In this document: positions 1 through 10,040 of the stretch, in pieces | Layout of the letters: every line of letters begins with the position of its first letter | How positions within the stretch are numbered: the stretch's first letter is position 1 | Source of the DNA: Collimonas arenae | GTDB lineage: Bacteria; Pseudomonadota; Gammaproteobacteria; Burkholderiales; Burkholderiaceae_D | Assembly: GCF_001584165.1 (NCBI RefSeq) | Contig: NZ_CP013233.1 | Location: 4,472,620 to 4,536,619 of the forward strand | Length of the DNA: 64,000 bases | Direction of reading: 5' to 3' | The notes under the pieces: model-generated | The model's input: the letters and a program-made list of their open reading frames with translations, nothing else | Database searches by the model: none | Told to the model about the DNA's origin: nothing | Made by a program: the position numbers and the translations under genes

Positions 1-168
1 ATCGTCGATAAATCGTTCAAGCGCGAGATTTTTATTGCTGGTGCCTTGGCAGAGTTTTTCCGTAAAGGGGTCGAAGATCTGATCGCAACAGAGCCGAGCA
101 TCGAAGATATTGATGCTTTTCTGGGCAATTACGACTCGATGATGAGCCAGCCCGTAACCTTACAGTAA
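1..168 (+). CDS. C-terminal fragment of unidentified protein
   Basis: An open frame enters from the left edge and ends in TAA at 166-168, giving the last 55 residues of a protein whose start lies outside the window. The segment is hydrophilic, mixed-charge and predicted helical, with an acidic stretch (EPSIEDIDAF) and a short polar tail. I do not recognise a family from this fragment and see no catalytic motif. It ends about 190 bases before the next gene on the same strand. Confidence 0.6.
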   Translation: MVDKSFKREIFIAGALAEFFRKGVEDLIATEPSIEDIDAFLGNYDSMMSQPVTLQ

Positions 169-355
169 GCCGGACACATCCAGATCAACTCCGTTTCCCA
201 CCCGCCTTGCAGCAAAAGCAGGCGGGCGGGGCGGCTTTTGTTTTGTCCGCTCCTCTGCAACGGTTAAACTGGCGTACCTGGCACACAGCAACGCGCCGAT
301 CGGCAGATAGTCGGCAGGCGTCCTGTAGCGTGCCCAACTCTCATCTTCACGTTTC

Positions 356-1063
356 ATGTTCGCCAACTCCAGTCCCATCCACAGCGCGCAAACCGGCGTC
401 CATGACCAGCTCGCGGCAACTGTCGCCAAGCACGCAGCACACAAATTCCAGAAACCGGTCAGCAGCTATAACCAGGCTGCATTCGACACCAGCATCACCG
501 CCTGGCGTGCTGCTGGCAGTGCTCCATTGATCCTGGACGCGGGTTGCGGGGTCGGCTTGTCGACCATGCACCTGGCGGCCGAATACCAGGATCATTTCGT
601 GATCGGTGTCGACCAGTCGGCGGACCGGGTTGGCCGCAATACGCTGTGGTCCGGCAATACGCCGCAACCGCAAAACTTCATCCGGATCCGTGCCGACCTG
701 GTGGATTACTGGCGCCTGTTATTGGCGGCACGGATTTATCCGGCACGCCATTACCTGCTCTATCCGAATCCGTGGCCAAAGATTGGCCAGCTGAGTCGGC
801 GCTGGCACGGCCATCCTGTGTTTCCGGATATCGTCGCGCTGGGCGGCATTCTCGAATGCCGCAGCAATTGGCAGATCTATGTGGAGGAATGCGCCAGTGC
901 GCTGACGCAGTTGACTGGCATCGATGTCGGCTGCGAACCATATGAAACGGCAGCACCAATCACGCCGTTCGAGAGTAAATACCTGGCTTCGGGACATCAA
1001 TTGTGGCGTTGCCAGGTACAGCTCGGCAAACCCGGGGGAAACCAGGACCGGAGCGCCACGTAG
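356..1063 (+). CDS. TrmB-like SAM-dependent tRNA (guanine-N7) methyltransferase
   Basis: The 235-residue protein has a class I SAM-binding motif (LILDAGCGVG, about residues 60-69), an acidic ribose-binding loop (GVDQS) and the YPNPWPK segment followed by RRWHGHPVFP. This is the signature region of the TrmB family, which makes m7G46 in tRNA. Family identity is clear; whether it is the housekeeping TrmB or a divergent paralogue is uncertain, because the conserved C-terminal part looks shorter and less typical. The start at 356 lacks a strong Shine-Dalgarno. It is convergent with kup. Confidence 0.75.
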   Translation: MFANSSPIHSAQTGVHDQLAATVAKHAAHKFQKPVSSYNQAAFDTSITAWRAAGSAPLILDAGCGVGLSTMHLAAEYQDHFVIGVDQSADRVGRNTLWSGNTPQPQNFIRIRADLVDYWRLLLAARIYPARHYLLYPNPWPKIGQLSRRWHGHPVFPDIVALGGILECRSNWQIYVEECASALTQLTGIDVGCEPYETAAPITPFESKYLASGHQLWRCQVQLGKPGGNQDRSAT

Positions 1064-1086
1064 CGTGACATCCGATCCTGTGTAGA

Positions 1087-1111
1087 AGCGGAAGCCAGGA
1101 CGGCTTCCGCT
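1087..1111. terminator. Inverted repeat between convergent genes, probable terminator
   Basis: Ten-base arms AGCGGAAGCC and GGCTTCCGCT enclose a 5-base loop in the gap between the methyltransferase and kup, which point at each other. No clear T-run follows on either side, so factor-independent termination is only probable. Confidence 0.45.
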
Positions 1112-1125
1112 GAAGGGTGTAGCGC

Positions 1126-3030
1126 TTAAATTTCGACTTTGGTGCCCAGCTCAACCACCCGATTGACCGGGATATGGAAAAAGTCGGACGGTTTGGCGGC
1201 ATTCTGATACATCCACGCAAACAGCTTTTCGCGCCACAACTGCATGCCCGGAATCTTGCTCGGGATCACAGTGTCGCGCGCCAGGAAGAACGACGTGTCC
1301 ATCACGTCAAACTCCAGGCCGAACTGGGCTGTGGTCAGCGCCATCACGGTCTGCACGTCCGGCGCTTCCTTGAAGCCGAAGGCTGCACGTAGGACATACA
1401 CATCCTTGCCCAGTTCACGCAAGGTAAGGCGTTTGCTGTCTTCAACGAAAGGCACGTCCCAGATGCTGATCTTCAGGAAGAACACACGCTTGTGCAGGAT
1501 ACGGTTGTGCTTCAGGTTGTGCAGCATCGCCACCGGCACCGTATCGACGTTGCCAGTCATGAATACGGCAGTGCCCTCGACCCGGTGCGGCGGATGGGCC
1601 AGCAGGCCTTCGACGAACGGCTCCAGCGGAATCCCTTCATCCTTGGTGCGTTCACGCAACAGCATGCGGCCGGCGTACCAGGTCATCAACAGGAAGAAAG
1701 CGAATCCACCGAGCAGCAGCGGGAACCAGCCGCCGTCGACAATCTTCAGCAGGTTGGCCGCAAAAAACGCAAAGTCGACAACGAAGAAAGCGCTGATGAC
1801 CAGCGCCACCAGGAAAGGATTCCATTTCCATACGGTGCGCATGACCACTGCCGCCAGCACCGTGGTGATCAGCATGGTGGTGGTCACCGCGACGCCATAC
1901 GCGGCAGCCAGATTGTCGGATTTCTTGAAAGCCAGCACTACTGCCACCACTAGTATCAGCAGCATCCAGTTAATCATCGGGATATAGATCTGGCCGCGTT
2001 CATCTTCAGAGGTGTGCAAGATGCGCATGCGCGGCACGAAGCCCAGCAAGATGGCCTGGCTGGTCAGCGAGAACGCGCCGGAAATCACGGCCTGCGATGC
2101 GATCACGGTGGCTGCGGTCGCAAGGATCACCATGGGTACCAGCAACGCGTCCGGCACCATCAGATAGAACGGGTTCTGGATCGCGCTCGGATTAACCAGC
2201 AGGTTGGCGCCCTGGCCGAAATAATTCAACAGCAGGCAAGGCATGACGGTGTACAACCAGGCAAAACGAATCGGACGGATGCCAAAGTGCCCCATGTCAG
2301 CATACAGGGCTTCCGCGCCGGTCAGCACCAGCACCACCGAACCCAGCACGACGAACGCCTGCAACGCATGCGCCTGCATGAACGCGTAGGCATAGTAGGG
2401 ATTGATCGCGGCCAGGATTTGCGGCGCCTTGATCACATTGAAGATACCCAATAGGCCAAGCGACAGGAACCAGATGAACATCACCGGACCGAACAGTTTG
2501 CCGACCACGGTGGTGCCGTGCTTCTGGATCAGGAACAGGCCAATCAGGATGATCAGCGATAGCGGCAACACGAAGCGGGTAAGCCCCGGCGTCGCAATTT
2601 CCAGCCCCTCCACCGCCGACAGCACGGAGATGGCCGGCGTAATCACAACGTCGCCGTAGAACATGCAGGCGCCGAATACGCCTAGCATCATCAGAGTCTT
2701 GGCGCGCCGTGAGCCATGCTGAGCGGTGCGCAGCGACAACGCCATCAATGCCAGCACGCCGCCTTCGCCGTTATTGTCGGCCCGCATCACGAACAATACA
2801 TATTTCAGCGACACGACGATCGTGATCGCCCAGAACAGCATCGAGATAATCCCCAGCACGCCGTCGGGTGTGAACGGGATCCCGTGTTCCGTGCTGAAGC
2901 ATTCTTTCAACGAGTACAGTGGACTGGTGCCGATATCGCCGAACACGATCCCCAGTGCGGCCAGCGTGATAATGTGCAGACGGGATGACTTGAATCCGGC
3001 GCTGTTACCGCTGGTTTGCGTATTGCTCAT
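1126..3030 (-). CDS. kup: Kup-type low-affinity K+ uptake permease
   Basis: This inner-membrane potassium/proton symporter of the KUP/HAK/KT family is 634 residues with the usual architecture: about twelve hydrophobic segments in the first 430 residues and a hydrophilic C-terminal domain. The N-terminal signature [17 protein letters not shown] is intact. I chose ATG at 3030 because GAGAGAAACC lies directly upstream; in-frame ATGs at 3042 and 3087 are weaker. The 297 bases upstream, before rsmI, are AT-rich and should hold its promoter, but I could not fix one box. Length is normal for the family. Confidence 0.95.
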   Translation of the reverse strand: MSNTQTSGNSAGFKSSRLHIITLAALGIVFGDIGTSPLYSLKECFSTEHGIPFTPDGVLGIISMLFWAITIVVSLKYVLFVMRADNNGEGGVLALMALSLRTAQHGSRRAKTLMMLGVFGACMFYGDVVITPAISVLSAVEGLEIATPGLTRFVLPLSLIILIGLFLIQKHGTTVVGKLFGPVMFIWFLSLGLLGIFNVIKAPQILAAINPYYAYAFMQAHALQAFVVLGSVVLVLTGAEALYADMGHFGIRPIRFAWLYTVMPCLLLNYFGQGANLLVNPSAIQNPFYLMVPDALLVPMVILATAATVIASQAVISGAFSLTSQAILLGFVPRMRILHTSEDERGQIYIPMINWMLLILVVAVVLAFKKSDNLAAAYGVAVTTTMLITTVLAAVVMRTVWKWNPFLVALVISAFFVVDFAFFAANLLKIVDGGWFPLLLGGFAFFLLMTWYAGRMLLRERTKDEGIPLEPFVEGLLAHPPHRVEGTAVFMTGNVDTVPVAMLHNLKHNRILHKRVFFLKISIWDVPFVEDSKRLTLRELGKDVYVLRAAFGFKEAPDVQTVMALTTAQFGLEFDVMDTSFFLARDTVIPSKIPGMQLWREKLFAWMYQNAAKPSDFFHIPVNRVVELGTKVEI

Positions 3031-3327
3031 GGTTTCTCTCATCTTGTTGGTAAGGGCAAGTCCTGCGTCCGGGAACGCATGGACCACTTACTTCTCATTG
3101 TTGCTTTTTTAAAATCTTTTTGACGCATTGCACAAGGTGGCGGATTTTACTATCGAACCCTGATCGGAAACTAATTTGCGATGTCGATGCCGTTGTGAAA
3201 ATACATCGCCGTATTGCTGAATTTGTGCTTATCTGATTTCCCGGATAGGCCAATTTGCATAAGACAAATCTGATTAATGACGAAAAATTAATAACAAAAT
3301 ATTCTCATTCGGCCTGCCCGTCAAAAC

Positions 3328-4230
3328 CTACTCGTTTTTCAACGCGAGAGCCCTTTCGTAAAGCGCATTTTTCTTTTGCCCGGTAATTTGCGCCGCCAAT
3401 GCAGAAGCTTGCTTGATCGACAATTCAGCCAGCAGAATCTTCAATACACGTTCTCCTTCCGCACTATCGTCGAGCGCGACCGGCGCCGCCTCAACCAACA
3501 GCACAAATTCGCCCTTTTGCCGATTGGCGTCAGCCGCCAGCCATGCAGGAGCATCGCCCAGTGCGCAGCGATGCACGCTTTCAAACAACTTGGTAAGTTC
3601 GCGCGCCAGTACTACCTGGCGCTCCGGGCCGAATGCCTGCAGCAGCGCGTCGACGGTCTCGATGATACGGTGCGGCGCTTCATACAACACCAGCGTGGCG
3701 CTGGCGCCAACCAGGCCATTCAACACAATTTCGCGCTGACGCCCCTTGCTCGGCAGGAAGCCGACAAACTGGAATTGGTCGTTAACCAGGCCGCTGACCG
3801 ACAGCGCGGTAACGGCGGCCGATGGCCCCGGCAACGGCAATGCACGCAAGCCGGCACGCAGCACCGCATCGACAATCCGCGCGCCCGGATCGGACACGGC
3901 AGGCGTGCCGGCATCGGATACCAGTGCGACGCGCTCGCCGGCTTGCAGGCGGGCGACGATCTTGTCGGCGGCTTCGCGCTCGTTATGTTCGTGCGCCGCC
4001 AGCAAAGTCTTGGATAAGCCATAGCGACTCAGCAAATGTGCCGTATTCCGGGTATCTTCACAGGCCACCGCATCGACCATCGACAATACGTGCAGTGCGC
4101 GCAGGCTGATATCGCACACATTCCCGATAGGCGTAGCCAGCACATATAATGTTGACGCGGGATACGCCTGCTGCGCCACCTCATCCAGGATTGACGAAGT
4201 GACGAGGGTGCTTGCAGATTGATGAGTCAT
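3328..4230 (-). CDS. rsmI: 16S rRNA (cytidine1402-2'-O)-methyltransferase RsmI
   Basis: RsmI 2'-O-methylates C1402 in the 16S rRNA P-site region. The 300-residue protein carries the tetrapyrrole-methylase fold motifs: LYVLATPIGN near the N terminus, AVACEDTRNT and ALVSDAGTPAVSDPG. These are diagnostic for RsmI (YraL). It is divergent from lpoA with only 12 bases between start codons, the same rsmI/lpoA/yraN/diaA/dolP neighbourhood as in E. coli. The C-terminal 60 residues are Ala/Leu-rich and helical, as usual. Confidence 0.95.
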   Translation of the reverse strand: MTHQSASTLVTSSILDEVAQQAYPASTLYVLATPIGNVCDISLRALHVLSMVDAVACEDTRNTAHLLSRYGLSKTLLAAHEHNEREAADKIVARLQAGERVALVSDAGTPAVSDPGARIVDAVLRAGLRALPLPGPSAAVTALSVSGLVNDQFQFVGFLPSKGRQREIVLNGLVGASATLVLYEAPHRIIETVDALLQAFGPERQVVLARELTKLFESVHRCALGDAPAWLAADANRQKGEFVLLVEAAPVALDDSAEGERVLKILLAELSIKQASALAAQITGQKKNALYERALALKNE

Positions 4231-4242
4231 GGGGAGTTATGC

Positions 4243-5400
4243 ATGTTATATAAATGGGCCAAGCTGACATTGGTGGCAGGGATCCTGTTGAACGGATTGT
4301 GCCCGCCCGCGCTGGCAAACACAACCATCGTCGAATCGGCCAGCCCCGATCCCAGCGGCAACACGATTCCGCTGGCCAGCATCGCCTTGCTGCTGCCACT
4401 GCGCTCCGGCCCGTTGGGCGCGGCTGCCGACGCGGTGCGCGCCGGCTTCCTGAATGCCTATGAACGCGACAAGAGCGACTTGGCGGTGACCGTGATCGAA
4501 TCTGCCGACACCCCCGCCGACATGCTGGCGACTTATGCCGCGGCCAGCAAAAAATACGACATCCTGATCGGCCCACTATCGCGCACCGGCATCACGGCCA
4601 TCGTGCAGAACGGTCAGGTGACAAAACCGACGATTGCGTTGACCCAGCCGGATCTCTCTGCCGACAAGGACCAGGCGTTGCCGGCGCAATTGCTGCCGAT
4701 CGGCCTGTCGATCGAAGCCGAAGCGCGCCAGGTCGCCAGCTGGGTGGGCGCCGAACTCGCCCCCGGCAAGGTGTTCGTGCTGAGCACCAGCGCCGCCTGG
4801 CAAAAGCGCGTCGCCAGCGCTTTCACGCAACAATTGCAAGGCAGCGGCCTGCGTGCGGACCTGATGACGTTCAGCATGGCCGACGGCGTGCTCAACCCCG
4901 GCGCCCTGACGCAATTGCAGCAGCGTATCCAGAATGAAAAACCACGCCTGCTGTTTGCCGCCCTCAATGCCGACCAGACTAGGCAGATACGTAATGCGGT
5001 CGGCGCCGAGACACCAATCTACGGCATTTCGCAATTGAACCCCATGGCGCTTGGCGACATCAATCCTGAACACCAGATTCCTGAATTGGACGGCGTGCGG
5101 CTGTTGGACATCCCTTGGCAGGTGCAGCCTGATCATCCGGCCGTGATGGTCTATCCGCGTCGGACCGATGGCGCCGAACAGCAACCCAACGCTGACCTGG
5201 ACCGCTTGTACGCGCTCGGCATCGACGCGTTTCGCATTGCGCGCGAAGTGGCCGCGCGCAACAGCGTGTTCCAAATCGACGGCGTCACCGGCAGGCTCAA
5301 TGTCAGTTTCGGCGTTGGCATCAATGCGCCAAGCTTTGAGCGTGCCGAGCCGGAGGCGGTGTACCAGAACGGCGTCGTCACGCCGCTGTACGCACACTGA
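4243..5400 (+). CDS. lpoA: LpoA-like penicillin-binding protein activator
   Basis: The gene encodes 385 residues: an N-terminal signal peptide (about residues 1-23) and a periplasmic-binding-protein-like fold (IASIALLLPLRSGPLGAAAD..., DILIGPLSR, PTIALTQPD), matching the C-terminal domain of LpoA/YraM, which activates the bifunctional transpeptidase PBP1A. I chose ATG at 4243 because GGGGAG sits 6 bases upstream; a TTG 24 bases earlier would overlap rsmI. I see no convincing lipobox (the residues before the cleavage site read PPALAN), so lipid anchoring is not supported. It lacks the long TPR domain of the enterobacterial protein. Confidence 0.85.
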   Translation: MLYKWAKLTLVAGILLNGLCPPALANTTIVESASPDPSGNTIPLASIALLLPLRSGPLGAAADAVRAGFLNAYERDKSDLAVTVIESADTPADMLATYAAASKKYDILIGPLSRTGITAIVQNGQVTKPTIALTQPDLSADKDQALPAQLLPIGLSIEAEARQVASWVGAELAPGKVFVLSTSAAWQKRVASAFTQQLQGSGLRADLMTFSMADGVLNPGALTQLQQRIQNEKPRLLFAALNADQTRQIRNAVGAETPIYGISQLNPMALGDINPEHQIPELDGVRLLDIPWQVQPDHPAVMVYPRRTDGAEQQPNADLDRLYALGIDAFRIAREVAARNSVFQIDGVTGRLNVSFGVGINAPSFERAEPEAVYQNGVVTPLYAH

Positions 5401-5434
5401 GCATGCCGCTCCGCCGCCTCATGCAAGCGCCGTC

Positions 5435-5812
5435 ATGAGTATCCTCAGGACAATTCTGCCTGGCCGCTCGATTCAGCGCGGCCAGGCGGCGGAAGACATG
5501 GCGTTGGCATACCTGCAGCAACGCGGATTACAACTGGTCGAACGCAATTTCCGCTGCAAAGGCGGTGAAATCGACTTGATCCTGAGCGAACCGGGGCCAT
5601 CCCATCAGCTGGTATTTGTCGAAGTCAGGCAACGCAGCAGCAGCCGCTATGGTGGTGCCGCAGCCAGCGTCACGCGCAGCAAACAAGCCAAACTGATCAT
5701 CGCCGCCCAGCTTTTCCTGCAACGCTATCCCAAGCCCCCGGCCTGCCGCCTTGACGTGCTGGCCATCGACGGCGAACGCATCGAATGGATCAAAAACGCG
5801 TTCGACACCTGA
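5435..5812 (+). CDS. yraN: YraN family endonuclease-like protein
   Basis: The 125-residue product is a UPF0102/YraN protein. It has the conserved core ERNFRCKGGEIDLIL and FVEVRQRSS, matching the restriction-endonuclease-like fold (E...GEID...VEVK), with Arg in place of the usual Lys in the last motif. The start at 5435 (MSILRT) is chosen from family length; the frame stays open far upstream but that part reads as a shadow of lpoA. It lies 34 bases after lpoA. Its cellular role is not established in the family. Confidence 0.9.
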   Translation: MSILRTILPGRSIQRGQAAEDMALAYLQQRGLQLVERNFRCKGGEIDLILSEPGPSHQLVFVEVRQRSSSRYGGAAASVTRSKQAKLIIAAQLFLQRYPKPPACRLDVLAIDGERIEWIKNAFDT

Positions 5813-5852
5813 TCCTCGCTCACGCTTCTGCTGGTAAAGCTGCTGCGCCAGC

Positions 5853-5858
5853 TATAAT
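5853..5858 (+). promoter_or_regulatory. Consensus -10 box upstream of diaA
   Basis: A perfect TATAAT lies in the 184-base gap between yraN and diaA. No good -35 is visible at 16-18 bases upstream (CTGGTA at best), so promoter strength is uncertain. It would give a leader of about 130 bases. Confidence 0.45.
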
Positions 5859-5996
5859 CGGGCCATGGCAACCGATGCAATGACAAACGGCGGCACCATA
5901 TTAACCAGAGAGCAATTCTGAACATATCGCGCGGCAGAGCCATCTCCTGGCGTCCACGCACTTTCGGCAGCATCTATCACCATCCAAACCGACATC

Positions 5997-6593
5997 ATGA
6001 TAAATCAACGCATCCTGGCGCACTTCAACGAAAGCGCCGAACTCAAGGCCCGCGCAGCGGAGGTCCTGGCCGGACCGATTTCCAATGCGGTTGAACTTAT
6101 GTTCTCCGCGCTGTCCAATGGCAACAAGATTCTTGCTTGCGGCAACGGCGGTTCTGCTGCCGACTGCCAGCATTTTGCAGCGGAACTGGTTGGACGCTTT
6201 GAACGGGAGCGGCTGCCGTTGCCTGCCCTGGCGCTCAGCACCGACACCTCGATCATCACTGCGGTCGGTAACGATTACAGCTTCAACGAAATCTTTTCGA
6301 AGCAGGTGCAGGCGTTCGGACAGGCTGGCGATGTGTTGCTGGCGTTTTCCACTTCGGGTAATTCGGCGAACATCCTGGCGGCGATCGACGTTGCGCTGGA
6401 ACGTGAAATGCGCGTGGTTGCACTGACCGGCAAAGGCGGCGGCGCCATCGGCAAGAAACTGACTGAGGCGGATGTCCATATTTGCGTGCCGCACGACCGC
6501 ACAGCGCGCATCCAGGAAGTCCATCTGTTGACGATACACTGCTTATGCGACGGCATCGATGTCGCTTTATTTGGAGGAGATGCGAATGATTGA
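5997..6593 (+). CDS. diaA: SIS-domain protein DiaA / phosphoheptose isomerase-like
   Basis: The 198-residue SIS-fold protein has [20 protein letters not shown] and [14 protein letters not shown], the phosphosugar-binding loops shared by GmhA (sedoheptulose-7-phosphate isomerase) and DiaA (DnaA-initiator associating factor). The position between yraN and dolP favours DiaA. The family is hard to split by sequence, and many Burkholderiales annotate it as phosphoheptose isomerase. Its stop overlaps the start of dolP by 8 bases, so the two are translationally coupled. Confidence 0.88.
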   Translation: MINQRILAHFNESAELKARAAEVLAGPISNAVELMFSALSNGNKILACGNGGSAADCQHFAAELVGRFERERLPLPALALSTDTSIITAVGNDYSFNEIFSKQVQAFGQAGDVLLAFSTSGNSANILAAIDVALEREMRVVALTGKGGGAIGKKLTEADVHICVPHDRTARIQEVHLLTIHCLCDGIDVALFGGDAND

Positions 6594-7233
6594 TCGGGGA
6601 AGTTGGAGCAAATGGCAACGTCCATTGGCCGCAGTGGCACTGTGCGGAACGGTGGTGCTGGGCTTGCAGGGTTGCGTCGCATTGGCGCTTGGCGGCGCCG
6701 TCGCCGGCGGTTTTGCAGTGACGGACCGGCGCACGCTGGGTGCGCAAACCGAGGACAAGGCGATCATGGTCAAGGCCGAAACGCGAGTTCCCGGCGTCGT
6801 CGGCCAGGATGGCCATGTCAACATCACCAGCTTCAATCGCAAGGTATTGCTGACCGGCGAAGTACGTGACGATGCCGCCAAGGCCGCCGCCGAACGTGAG
6901 GTGCAGGGCATTGAAAACGTCCATGCGGTCGACAACGAACTGGCAATCGGTGCGCCATCGTCATTCTCGTCGCGTTCCAACGATACCTTCATCACCAGCA
7001 AGGTCATCGCCTCGCTGGTTGATGCCAAGGATGTATTTGGCAATTCGATCAAGGTCGTCACCGAACGTGGCAATGTCTACCTGATGGGCCGGGTTACTGA
7101 GCGCGAAGGCAAGCGTGCGGCGGAAATCGCTGCCGGCGTCAGCGGCGTGCAAAAGGTGGTCAAGGTGTTTGAATACATCACCGAGGATGAGTTGACGCAA
7201 ATGTCGTCCGCACCACGCGAAAGCGCCAAATAA
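6586..7233 (+). CDS. dolP: Dual BON-domain outer-membrane lipoprotein (DolP/OsmY-like)
   Basis: The 215-residue protein has a lipoprotein signal (VVLGLQGC, cleavage before Cys near residue 26) followed by two BON domains (roughly residues 65-135 and 140-210). Architecture and position after diaA match DolP (YraP), which supports outer-membrane integrity. ATG at 6586 is chosen because GGAGGAG sits 6 bases upstream; an ATG at 6580 is too close to it. A strong terminator lies about 70 bases downstream. Confidence 0.92.
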   Translation: MIDRGSWSKWQRPLAAVALCGTVVLGLQGCVALALGGAVAGGFAVTDRRTLGAQTEDKAIMVKAETRVPGVVGQDGHVNITSFNRKVLLTGEVRDDAAKAAAEREVQGIENVHAVDNELAIGAPSSFSSRSNDTFITSKVIASLVDAKDVFGNSIKVVTERGNVYLMGRVTEREGKRAAEIAAGVSGVQKVVKVFEYITEDELTQMSSAPRESAK

Positions 7234-7275
7234 GCCCCACACATATTGCAAGAAGCGGGAGAACAGGCGGTTCAC

Positions 7276-7302
7276 TTGCTTTTCGGCTTCTTGTCATATA
7301 AC
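7276..7302 (+). promoter_or_regulatory. Candidate promoter of lemA
   Basis: TTGCTT (7276-7281) and TATAAC (7297-7302) are separated by 15 bases. The predicted start near 7309 falls in the left arm of the hairpin just downstream, so this transcript would begin with that hairpin. The spacing is short, so support is moderate. Confidence 0.4.
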
Positions 7303-7305
7303 GTT

Positions 7306-7338
7306 GCCGCTGGATAATTTGTCCAGCGGCTTTTTTTT
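7306..7338 (+). terminator. Rho-independent terminator ahead of lemA
   Basis: Perfect 9-base arms GCCGCTGGA and TCCAGCGGC with a 7-base loop are followed by eight T. It terminates the dolP transcript. Its T-run ends only 10 bases before the lemA start codon and abuts the lemA ribosome-binding site. Confidence 0.9.
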
Positions 7339-7348
7339 GGGGAAAACA

Positions 7349-7939
7349 ATGATCGGCTTCATCATTTTTCTGGCAATCGTGCTTGCCATCGTGGTGTGGA
7401 TGGTGGGTATCTATAACCGCCTGGTGAGTTTTCGGAATCGCTTCAAGAACGCGTTCGCTCAGATTGATGTGCAGCTGAAACGCCGTTACGACCTGATCCC
7501 GAACCTGGTAGAAACCGCCAAGGGCTACATGAAACACGAGCGCGAAACGCTCGAAGCGGTGATCTCCGCGCGTAACCAGGCCGTCACGGCAAACGCCAAG
7601 GTGGCAGGCAACGCCACCGATGCGGCCGCAGTCCAGCAGATGGTCACCAGCGAAGGCGCGCTCAGCTCCAGCCTGGGAAAATTGTTTGCGCTGTCTGAAG
7701 CCTATCCTGACCTGAAGGCTAACCAGAACATGATGCAGCTCACCGAAGAGCTGACGGGCACCGAAAACAAAATCGGCTTTTCGCGCCAGGCGTACAACGA
7801 CAGTGTGATGGAATACAACACGGCCATCGAACAATTCCCTGGTTCGATTTTCGCCAACATGTTTTCATTCAAGCCAGCTGAACTGCTGCAAGCCACCGAG
7901 GCGCCGGAAGAACGCAAGGCAGTCAAAGTCACATTCTGA
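7349..7939 (+). CDS. lemA: LemA family membrane protein
   Basis: The 196-residue protein has one N-terminal transmembrane helix (residues 1-23) followed by a long helical domain with the LemA signature YNRLVSFRNRFKNAFAQIDVQLKRRYDLIPNLVETAKGY (quoted here in part: NAFAQIDVQLKRRYDLIPNL). ATG 7349 has GGGGA 5 bases upstream. The family is often encoded next to an M48 or HtpX-like protease, as here, but its role is not settled. The N-terminal helix leaves the four-helix domain most likely outside the cytoplasmic membrane. Confidence 0.93.
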   Translation: MIGFIIFLAIVLAIVVWMVGIYNRLVSFRNRFKNAFAQIDVQLKRRYDLIPNLVETAKGYMKHERETLEAVISARNQAVTANAKVAGNATDAAAVQQMVTSEGALSSSLGKLFALSEAYPDLKANQNMMQLTEELTGTENKIGFSRQAYNDSVMEYNTAIEQFPGSIFANMFSFKPAELLQATEAPEERKAVKVTF

Positions 7940-8015
7940 GCTGGTCCGACGCAGCCGGCGCGATGCCGGCTGCCTTGCATCTGGCATCCCGACCTCTCTT
8001 GACTGAGCTGCGAGC

Positions 8016-10007
8016 ATGACTTTCTTTGAACAACAGCACCAGGCGCGGCAAGAAACCAGGAAACTGGTGTTCCTGTTCGCGCTGGCGGTGATTGCGATCG
8101 TAGTGGCTGTCAACCTGGCGATGGCGCTGGTATGGACTTTCAAATTCGGTGCGCATCACGGCTTCATGCGCAACTATCCAAAGGGCTTCTTTGAAACCAA
8201 CACACTGATCACGCTGCTGCTGATCGGCGGCGGTACGCTGATCCAGACGTTCAACTTGCGCGACGGCGGTGACGCCGTTGCGCAAATGGCTGGCGGCCGC
8301 CTGGTCTCGCCGGCCACGCGTGACCTGCAGGAGCGGCGCTTGCTGAACGTGGTCGAAGAAATGGCGCTCGCTTCTGGCATCGCCTGCCCCAAGGTTTATC
8401 TGCTTGAACAAGAGGATGCGATCAATGCCTTTGCTGCCGGCTACAATCCGAATGAGGCGGTGGTTGCAGTCACGCGCGGCACGCTCAACCGGTTGACGCG
8501 TGATGAATTGCAAGGCGTGGTCGGCCACGAGTTCAGCCACATCCTGAACGGCGACATGCGTCTCAACGTGCATCTGATCGGCGTCCTGTTCGGAATCCAG
8601 ATGATCGCCGGTTTCGGTCAGCAACTGATGAATTTTGGCAGCAGCTTCTGGGATGTCCGCGACCGCAACGACAAGGGGCCGCCATGGCATCTGGTATTGA
8701 TCGTCACTGGCCTGGTGTTGTTCGTGGTCGGGTATATCGGCATCTTCTTCGGTCGTCTGATCAAATCCGCCGTATCGCGCCAGCGCGAGTTCCTGGCCGA
8801 TGCCAGCGCAGTGCAGTTCACGCGTAATCCGGACGGTATCGGCGGTGCGTTACGCAAGATCGGCGGCCTGACCGACGGCAAGAAAATCGGTTCGCAAATC
8901 AATCATGCAAATGCCGAGCAACTGTCACACCTGTTCCTCGGCAGTGCCCGCCCTAACCTTCTGGACGGCTGGTTTGCCACTCACCCGCCGCTCACAGAGC
9001 GCCTGCGGCGCATCTACGGCAGAAGCATGGGACCGCTTGAAGCGCCAGAGTTGGCGGTGCCGTATGCCGAGCACAGCGAACGCCTGGCCGACTTGCCCTT
9101 TAGCGCCGCAGGTTTTGCTGCTGCTGGAGACGCGGTGGCAATCCAGACGCCGACGACAACCGGCACGCCAACGCCATCGCTTGAATTCGGAAATAGCAGC
9201 GGCACGAAATCTCCGTTGACGCCGCAATTGGACGGCGCCGTGCGTGATCCTGTAGCGGCTTGCGCAGTAATCTACGCGCTACTGCTGGGGAGTGATACGG
9301 AACGCGATCAACAATTGGCAGTGCTCAAAAAAGAAGCAGAACAGCAGGCCGCGCTGACTACCTACCTGGCCGAATCAATCGCACAGTTGCCGCTGAGCGC
9401 GAGGCTGCCGTTGGTGGATCTGGCGATGCCGGCGCTGCGCCAGCTAAAGCAGCCCGAACGCGACAAATTGCTGGCGATTGTCGATCAACTGATTGCCGCC
9501 GACAACCGCATCACGCTCGCCGAGTTCGTGCTGCAAACCATCCTGGCGCGCCGCCTGCGGCCACGCGCCGGACGCCTGGTGCAGATAAAGTTCAATCGCC
9601 TCGCCGAGCTGAAGAGCGACATCGCCGTGCTGCTATCGCTGGTCGCGCACGTCTGCGTGCCATCTACCTCCGCTAACGCAGGTGAAGCGCGCATCGCGGC
9701 CTTCCTGCGTAGCGCCCAGCTATGCCCCGAGCTCGATATCGCTGCCAAGGATTATTGCGATGGCGCGGGCCTCAGCTTTCCGCGCGTGCGCCAGGCGCTG
9801 GACAACGCCAACCGCCTGGCACCGCTGGCCAAGCCGCAATTGGTGAAGGCGTTGCTGGCCGTCGCCGATAATGGCAGTGCCGATGGCGGCCAATTGGATA
9901 TCGCCAGTGCCGACATCTTGCGCGCCATCTGCGCCGGTATCGAAGCGCCGATTCCGCCGGCGGTTGCCGCTACTTATCACGCTTATCCGTGGCAATTCGA
10001 TAACTAA
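8016..10007 (+). CDS. M48 family membrane metalloprotease with C-terminal extension
   Basis: This 663-residue zinc metalloprotease has N-terminal membrane helices (about 17-42 and 62-78), the zinc motif HEFSH at residues 171-175, a further helix near 228-250 and the third zinc ligand in REFLADASA. The first 340 residues match HtpX-like M48 proteases. The last ~300 form a helical extension of unknown function not present in HtpX. Pairing with lemA 76 bases upstream suggests an operon. Substrates cannot be inferred. Confidence 0.9.
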   Translation: MTFFEQQHQARQETRKLVFLFALAVIAIVVAVNLAMALVWTFKFGAHHGFMRNYPKGFFETNTLITLLLIGGGTLIQTFNLRDGGDAVAQMAGGRLVSPATRDLQERRLLNVVEEMALASGIACPKVYLLEQEDAINAFAAGYNPNEAVVAVTRGTLNRLTRDELQGVVGHEFSHILNGDMRLNVHLIGVLFGIQMIAGFGQQLMNFGSSFWDVRDRNDKGPPWHLVLIVTGLVLFVVGYIGIFFGRLIKSAVSRQREFLADASAVQFTRNPDGIGGALRKIGGLTDGKKIGSQINHANAEQLSHLFLGSARPNLLDGWFATHPPLTERLRRIYGRSMGPLEAPELAVPYAEHSERLADLPFSAAGFAAAGDAVAIQTPTTTGTPTPSLEFGNSSGTKSPLTPQLDGAVRDPVAACAVIYALLLGSDTERDQQLAVLKKEAEQQAALTTYLAESIAQLPLSARLPLVDLAMPALRQLKQPERDKLLAIVDQLIAADNRITLAEFVLQTILARRLRPRAGRLVQIKFNRLAELKSDIAVLLSLVAHVCVPSTSANAGEARIAAFLRSAQLCPELDIAAKDYCDGAGLSFPRVRQALDNANRLAPLAKPQLVKALLAVADNGSADGGQLDIASADILRAICAGIEAPIPPAVAATYHAYPWQFDN

Positions 10008-10040
10008 ACGACGACTTCGACAAAGATTTGCGCCGGTGAC

